64,000 nucleotides of DNA from Enterococcus ureasiticus (lineage in GTDB: Bacteria; Bacillota; Bacilli; Lactobacillales; Enterococcaceae), in NCBI RefSeq assembly GCF_001730285.1, contig NZ_MIJZ01000001.1:992001-1056000 (forward strand), given 5' to 3'. Below the pieces are notes generated by a model that worked only from the letters and a program-made list of their open reading frames with translations, made no database searches and had not been told where the DNA came from. Below, in pieces: positions 59,817 through 64,000 of this stretch. The position numbers were made by a program, and so were the translations under genes. The number at the start of each line of letters is the position of its first letter. Position 1 is the stretch's first letter.

Positions 59817-60788
59817 TTATTTTCCAGTAACAGAATCCCAAAGCCCACTAAAGAATCCTTTAATATTCTCCCAAAGTCCTTTAGATTTCTCCTGAATTTG
59901 CTCTTTCGTTTTAGACAAATCTAATTGATTCACAAAGTCTTCAAAAATGTTTTTATCCTTCATATCACTCATCAACGTCGTTAATTCTTTGACCTGATCT
60001 GTTGACATGACATCTTTGATCCCTTGACTTTGCAACGCACTTTCAACGGTTTGCTGAATGTCAGCTTGGGTTAAATTTTTACCATCGGCAGTTTTTGTTG
60101 CAAGTTCTTTTTTCGCTTGCTCTTGTGCTGCATTTAAAGCTTTATCAGAATATCCAGCTTTGTCTTTATTTTCTTCCGTGATTTTAGAGAGTACGTCCAT
60201 TTCATCTTGTGCTACACCTACACGATCTCTATTGATGATTCCACCAGATTCTTCGACAATTTTATAAACACCTGCTAATGCACCAGAACCATCGATTGGT
60301 ACAGCTGATGCAACAGTCAGCTTAGCATCTGAGATTCCGGCTGTTAGTGCTGCATTTTGATATTGGGCTTCTGTAATTTTCGTGATATTTTTAGGTGTCG
60401 CAATATCTACAGATATTCCAGAACCTTTTTTCTGCGTTTCCATGCGAACAGAACTGTATACCGCCCATTCTGGTGTGAAGCCACCATCAGGAATAAAACT
60501 CATCAGATCTTGTCCTGTCGTTGTGTATTGTGGTGTTTCGCCTTTAATACCTAGTTCTTTCAATGTATAGTCTTTTTGCTCTTGAGTCAGTGCATTACCT
60601 AAAGCTACTGCATTAATCTGTAATGCTTGTTCAGAGCTTTGAGTGGTTTCTGTATTGCTAGAACTTACTGAAGTACTTTCTACTGTACTACCTTGTGTCG
60701 TCGCAAATGCTGTTTTTCCATTGTATAAACCTGTAGAAATTAAAAGTACTGTCATTGCTACAGCGAGTCTTTTTTGTGTATGTTTCAT
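59817..60788 (-). CDS. Secreted DUF1002 protein
   Basis: 323 residues with a Sec signal peptide (KHTQKRLAVAMTVLLISTGL ... AFA-TT, cleavage near residue 30), a Ser/Thr-rich linker (about 31-55) and a DUF1002 domain as in Bacillus YpuA (VALGNALTQEQKDYTLKELG, TEAQYQNAALTAGISDAKLT). The C-terminus holds a helical segment with FFSGLWDSV. No anchor motif was seen, so it is probably released or loosely wall-bound. Function unknown. Confidence 0.88.
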   Translation of the reverse strand: MKHTQKRLAVAMTVLLISTGLYNGKTAFATTQGSTVESTSVSSSNTETTQSSEQALQINAVALGNALTQEQKDYTLKELGIKGETPQYTTTGQDLMSFIPDGGFTPEWAVYSSVRMETQKKGSGISVDIATPKNITKITEAQYQNAALTAGISDAKLTVASAVPIDGSGALAGVYKIVEESGGIINRDRVGVAQDEMDVLSKITEENKDKAGYSDKALNAAQEQAKKELATKTADGKNLTQADIQQTVESALQSQGIKDVMSTDQVKELTTLMSDMKDKNIFEDFVNQLDLSKTKEQIQEKSKGLWENIKGFFSGLWDSVTGK

Positions 60789-61013
60789 AGTAACCTCCTA
60801 AAGATTTACTTGATGATTACTATACAACAATACTTTTAGTTATTCCTTAAGTATGCTCAGTTTTAAGAAAATTTTATTATCTTTACCTATTTAAAAATAT
60901 GTCCGTTTTTGAGAATAAATCCATCATAAACACATTTGAACTATAGTTCGACATTAGATGCTGTTGTCCTAATTCCTTATAAACTAAATTTGGAATACTC
61001 ATGATAACTCATT

Positions 61014-62252
61014 CTAGATAGCATTTGATTCAAAAACTTCTCTATCAAATTCATCCGATTTAATCCCAACAATAATTGATGAATAAACATTTCCCATCAC
61101 ATTCAGGGGTGCCCTTGTCAAAGAATAAAAATAATCTAAACCTGCAAAAATAGCTACCCCTTCAATCGGAATACCGATCATCTGAAAAACAATTGCCATA
61201 GAAACAATTCCACCACCTGGAACACCTGGATTTCCGAAAGATGCAACGACTGAAAATACTCCTAACAAAATAAGATTTTGTGTTGTAAATTGGATATCAA
61301 ATATAGATGCACAAGCTACAGCAGAAACAATATTAGAGATTGGCGAACCATTTGTATTCAAGGCATTCCCCAAAGGCAAAACAAAATCAGATATTCGTTC
61401 TTTAACGCCCATTTTTTTAGGTACATCACCCAAAGATACTGGTAATGTTATAGCCGAAGAAGTTGTCGTCACAGCTATTAACATGATATTTAGGCTATTT
61501 TTAAGAAGTTTAATAATACTTAATCGGTACCTTATAGCAATATAAAGTGTATACAAAACAAAGAAAATAATATCTAATACACTCACGATTATAAGTACCT
61601 GAACAAGTGATTTCAATGCATCTACCCCACTCGTTCCAATTACACCGGCTAGCATCGCAGAAATCCCAATTGGTGCATAAATCATCACAATTGAAACGAT
61701 TTTCATAATTACTTTCCTTAAGCCTAATATTAACTCATAAAGTGCATTCACACTTTCAAAACTTTCTTTCATTATATTTACAGAAATTCCAAATAATGCT
61801 GCAAAAACAATAATTTGAACGATCACACCATCTGCAAGCGCACCAACTGCATTATCTGGAATAAAATTTACAATGGTTTCTTGAATATTACCACCAGCAA
61901 CCGCCCCTTTATATGCATCTGAATCTGGCGCAGTTAAGGTTAGATTAATCGGAATTAGTTTGACTGCTATAATCGATAAAATAGCCGCCAGAGAAGTACT
62001 GACAAAAAATACGCTCAATGTTTTAAGTCCAACTGTCTTTAGTTCCTTCAAAGGTAAGGAAGCCGTTGCTTCAACAATGGAGCAAAAAATTAACAGCGGT
62101 ACGCACATCTTCACGGATCTCAAAAAGATATCACCTAAAAATTTTAAACTTTCAGCATTTTCCCCTATTACAAAACCTATGATCAATCCGATGATAGATC
62201 CTATAACAATTCTTGTAGATAAACTAGAGTTCTTTATTTTATTTAAAATCAT
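61014..62252 (-). CDS. Dicarboxylate/amino acid:cation symporter (DAACS)
   Basis: 412-residue Na+ or H+ symporter of the SstT/GltP/DctA family with eight helices and two re-entrant loops. The serine-rich hairpin TTTSSAITLPVSLGDVPKKMG and PLGNALNTNGSPI are visible (about 265-310), and GNPGVPGGG near 340. The substrate is probably an anionic amino acid or dicarboxylate. Last in a small operon with the racemase-like gene and the NMT1-like gene. Confidence 0.9.
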   Translation of the reverse strand: MILNKIKNSSLSTRIVIGSIIGLIIGFVIGENAESLKFLGDIFLRSVKMCVPLLIFCSIVEATASLPLKELKTVGLKTLSVFFVSTSLAAILSIIAVKLIPINLTLTAPDSDAYKGAVAGGNIQETIVNFIPDNAVGALADGVIVQIIVFAALFGISVNIMKESFESVNALYELILGLRKVIMKIVSIVMIYAPIGISAMLAGVIGTSGVDALKSLVQVLIIVSVLDIIFFVLYTLYIAIRYRLSIIKLLKNSLNIMLIAVTTTSSAITLPVSLGDVPKKMGVKERISDFVLPLGNALNTNGSPISNIVSAVACASIFDIQFTTQNLILLGVFSVVASFGNPGVPGGGIVSMAIVFQMIGIPIEGVAIFAGLDYFYSLTRAPLNVMGNVYSSIIVGIKSDEFDREVFESNAI

Positions 62253-62269
62253 TTTACCCCTACTCCTTT

Positions 62270-62991
62270 TCAGTCAACAAAATAGTCACTAATTTTTTGC
62301 GGTGGATAATTAAATTTACCAATCTTACTCTGCGATAGATTACACTCTACAAACAACTTAGCTAATTTTACTGATACTGAAACAGGATCTATAACTGGAA
62401 CTCCTATTTCTTCACTTAATGAATCAGCATACATAGCAAATCTAGCACCACCTAATACAATTGCCTCTGCACCGTCTTCTTCGATCATTTTGATGATCGT
62501 GTTTTTTAACGATTCTTTTACAGTGTTGTTTACGTTCACATTTTCCGTATCCATCTCAATCCCTCGTACAGATGCAAGTTTTCCTTCTAAAGTAGTAAAT
62601 GTGTAAGGTCTTCTTGATAAGGTATATTTTGTTTGAAAACAGTTAAAATTGAGTATTTATGCCCTAGCATAGTGGCAATAACTTGTGATCCTTCTGCAAT
62701 CGATATGACTGGAATATCTAATGCTTCTTTTAAGGCAAAAAATCCAAAATTTCCAAATCCAGCTAATACAATTGCATCTGGTTTAACTTCCTCGGTATAA
62801 TCCAGTAATCCCCGTACAAACGACCAAACAGATTGATAATCACCAAAAGTACAGTCTATATGCTTAGAACCTTTTGGATTCGTATATGAAATCAATTCTG
62901 TAGAGGAATCATTCAATCCTTTTTCTGCTGATTTCATTAAAACTTCCGTTAATTCTGTATTACTATTTGGATTAGCCACAATAATTTTCAT
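62270..62991 (-). pseudogene. Asp/Glu/hydantoin racemase-like gene, frameshifted
   Basis: The N-terminal half (KIIVANPNSNTELTEVL ... NIPYQE) and the C-terminal half (TLEGKLASVRGIEMDTENV ... KISDYFVD) lie in different frames and join near 62610-62625, which points to one lost base. Joined, they give about 240 residues of the Asp/Glu/hydantoin racemase fold. Both positions where the family has catalytic Cys read Gly: VLAGFGNFG and VLGGARFA. Thus even the unbroken form would not be a standard racemase. AAGGAG precedes the ATG at 62991. Confidence 0.7.
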
Positions 62992-63005
62992 TTGAATCTC
63001 CTTTT

Positions 63006-63926
63006 TCATAACATTAATTTATTTTTAGAATATAGATAAGGTCTACTATCAACTAACTGTTCATATGCTATTTTTTGATCCAGCACATCTCCTAGTATCA
63101 AATACTCTTGCCACCGATCAACTTCTTGACGCTCAATATTGATTGTCGGATGCCACATTCCCTCTTTGATAAACATATCAATCGTCTTAATACCATCATC
63201 TACAGAAATTGCAGGCCAATTCTGTCTAATGATCTTTCTACAAGCTTCCCCTCCATGTTCTAATAAAAAAGAAGTTCCTTTTTGAAGACCAACAGCGAAT
63301 TTTTCAAATTCTACTAATTTATTTTCTACTATGCCAGGTAAACTGTAATAAACACTCCACGGTATATTGCTCCCTTTGCTAGTTAAATCACAGAAATTAA
63401 ACCCTACCTGTCGATCAATCATAGAATGAGCAATATCTGGTTGGACAACAACAAAATCACCAAACCCTTTTTCAAAAAGATCACAAATCATAGAGGTTGA
63501 AAAATCATGGATAAACCGAATTTTACTTGGATCAGCACCGCCTTCTCGTGCGCTACCGACAGTCATTAAATAATGACCTGCTCCGTCGCCTCCTGAAACA
63601 AGTACTCTTTTTCCTTCTAAATTTCTCCAATCAAATCCCCCTGTTATTCTTTCTCTTGAAAGAATAACTAATGGACACTTTGATGCTATTTTTGCAACTG
63701 ACGTGTACTTTTGACTATTCTGACAATAAATCATAGGCAACCACATTCCACCTAAAACAACATCTGCCTTTCTATTTTCTAAATCATCAAGCCCATTTGT
63801 CCAAGGATCAGGTAAATATGAAGAAATGTTAAGCTTTTGCTCATCAAAGAATCCTTGTTCTTCTGCAAGATACTGTGGCATGTAGTTCATTGATAATCCT
63901 GTTGCAGCAATCTTAAATGTACTCAA
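63006..63926 (-). CDS. NMT1/THI5-like substrate-binding fold protein
   Basis: 306 residues of the NMT1/THI5/SsuA-type periplasmic-binding fold (GLSMNYMPQYLAEEQGFFDE, then a DVVLGGMWLPM block and VLVSGGDGAGHYLM). There is no signal peptide or lipobox: the protein starts MSTFKIAATGLS. So it is cytoplasmic as annotated, unlike ABC receptors. Start TTG 63926 with AAGGAG 10 bp upstream. First of the operon with the racemase-like and DAACS genes; no ABC permease is beside it within the window. Confidence 0.75.
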   Translation of the reverse strand: MSTFKIAATGLSMNYMPQYLAEEQGFFDEQKLNISSYLPDPWTNGLDDLENRKADVVLGGMWLPMIYCQNSQKYTSVAKIASKCPLVILSRERITGGFDWRNLEGKRVLVSGGDGAGHYLMTVGSAREGGADPSKIRFIHDFSTSMICDLFEKGFGDFVVVQPDIAHSMIDRQVGFNFCDLTSKGSNIPWSVYYSLPGIVENKLVEFEKFAVGLQKGTSFLLEHGGEACRKIIRQNWPAISVDDGIKTIDMFIKEGMWHPTINIERQEVDRWQEYLILGDVLDQKIAYEQLVDSRPYLYSKNKLML

Positions 63927-63946
63927 TTTATGAACTCTCCTTTTAT

Positions 63947-63952
63947 ATTATA
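63947..63952 (-). promoter_or_regulatory. Possible -10 box of the NMT1-like operon
   Basis: Minus-strand TATAAT about 20 bp before the TTG start; no convincing -35 was found, so the call is weak. Confidence 0.3.
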
Positions 63953-64000
63953 TTTATATGCTTATAGTAATAGATACTACCAGTCATCTGTGCTCTTTTA

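Overview
The window reads as chromosome of a low-GC Firmicute, most probably an Enterococcus. The signs are the gatC-gatA-gatB-dagK block next to ligA and pcrA, a fructose PTS operon of lactic-acid-bacterium type, strong AGGAGG ribosome binding sites, catabolite-responsive (cre) sites, and terminator-like intergenic repeats of a kind common in enterococci. I do not assign a species. No rRNA, tRNA, CRISPR array or intact insertion sequence was seen.

Layout. 1-9.1 kb: housekeeping genes on the minus strand, pcrA > ligA > gatC > gatA > gatB > dagK. 10-16 kb: a beta-glucoside operon (GH4, Gfo/Idh oxidoreductase, PTS EIIC, GH1) with a divergent RpiR-type regulator, then a decayed IS3-family element. 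17.4-22.7 kb: a cytoplasmic alpha-amylase and the fruR-fruK-fruA operon, followed by a short-chain dehydrogenase and an orphan 443-residue protein.

25.2-44.1 kb is one large allantoin island. NCS1 permease and AllB import allantoin and open its ring. AllC, AllE and two AllD paralogues carry allantoate to oxalurate. FdrA, DUF1116 and DUF2877 proteins (AllF/AllG/AllH) plus carbamate kinase turn oxalurate into oxamate and carbamoyl phosphate, which yields ATP. A PucG-type aminotransferase offers a second route from ureidoglycine to oxalurate. Two paralogous MFS carriers and a PucR-type regulator complete the set. Two promoters in the island share the same layout: a 24-bp dyad CACAAA-N12-TTTGTG, a -10 box and a cre site at fixed spacing. 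A family of roughly 100-180 bp palindromic intergenic repeats lies in the same orientation upstream of several of these genes.

44.3-53.7 kb: an esterase-like hydrolase, tig, an accessory scar (a truncated dGTPase-like fragment joined to a small ORF, plus an AbrB-like gene), a WYL regulator with a ClbS/DfsB-like protein, and a lactococcin-972-type bacteriocin cluster whose permease is split into two genes and whose bacteriocin signal peptide looks frameshifted. 53.7-60.8 kb: a GH78-like rhamnosidase with two MFS/GPH carriers and an AraC regulator, a GNAT acetyltransferase and a secreted DUF1002 protein. 61-64 kb: a DAACS carrier, a frameshifted Asp/Glu/hydantoin racemase-like gene lacking both expected cysteines, and an NMT1/THI5-like protein without a signal peptide.
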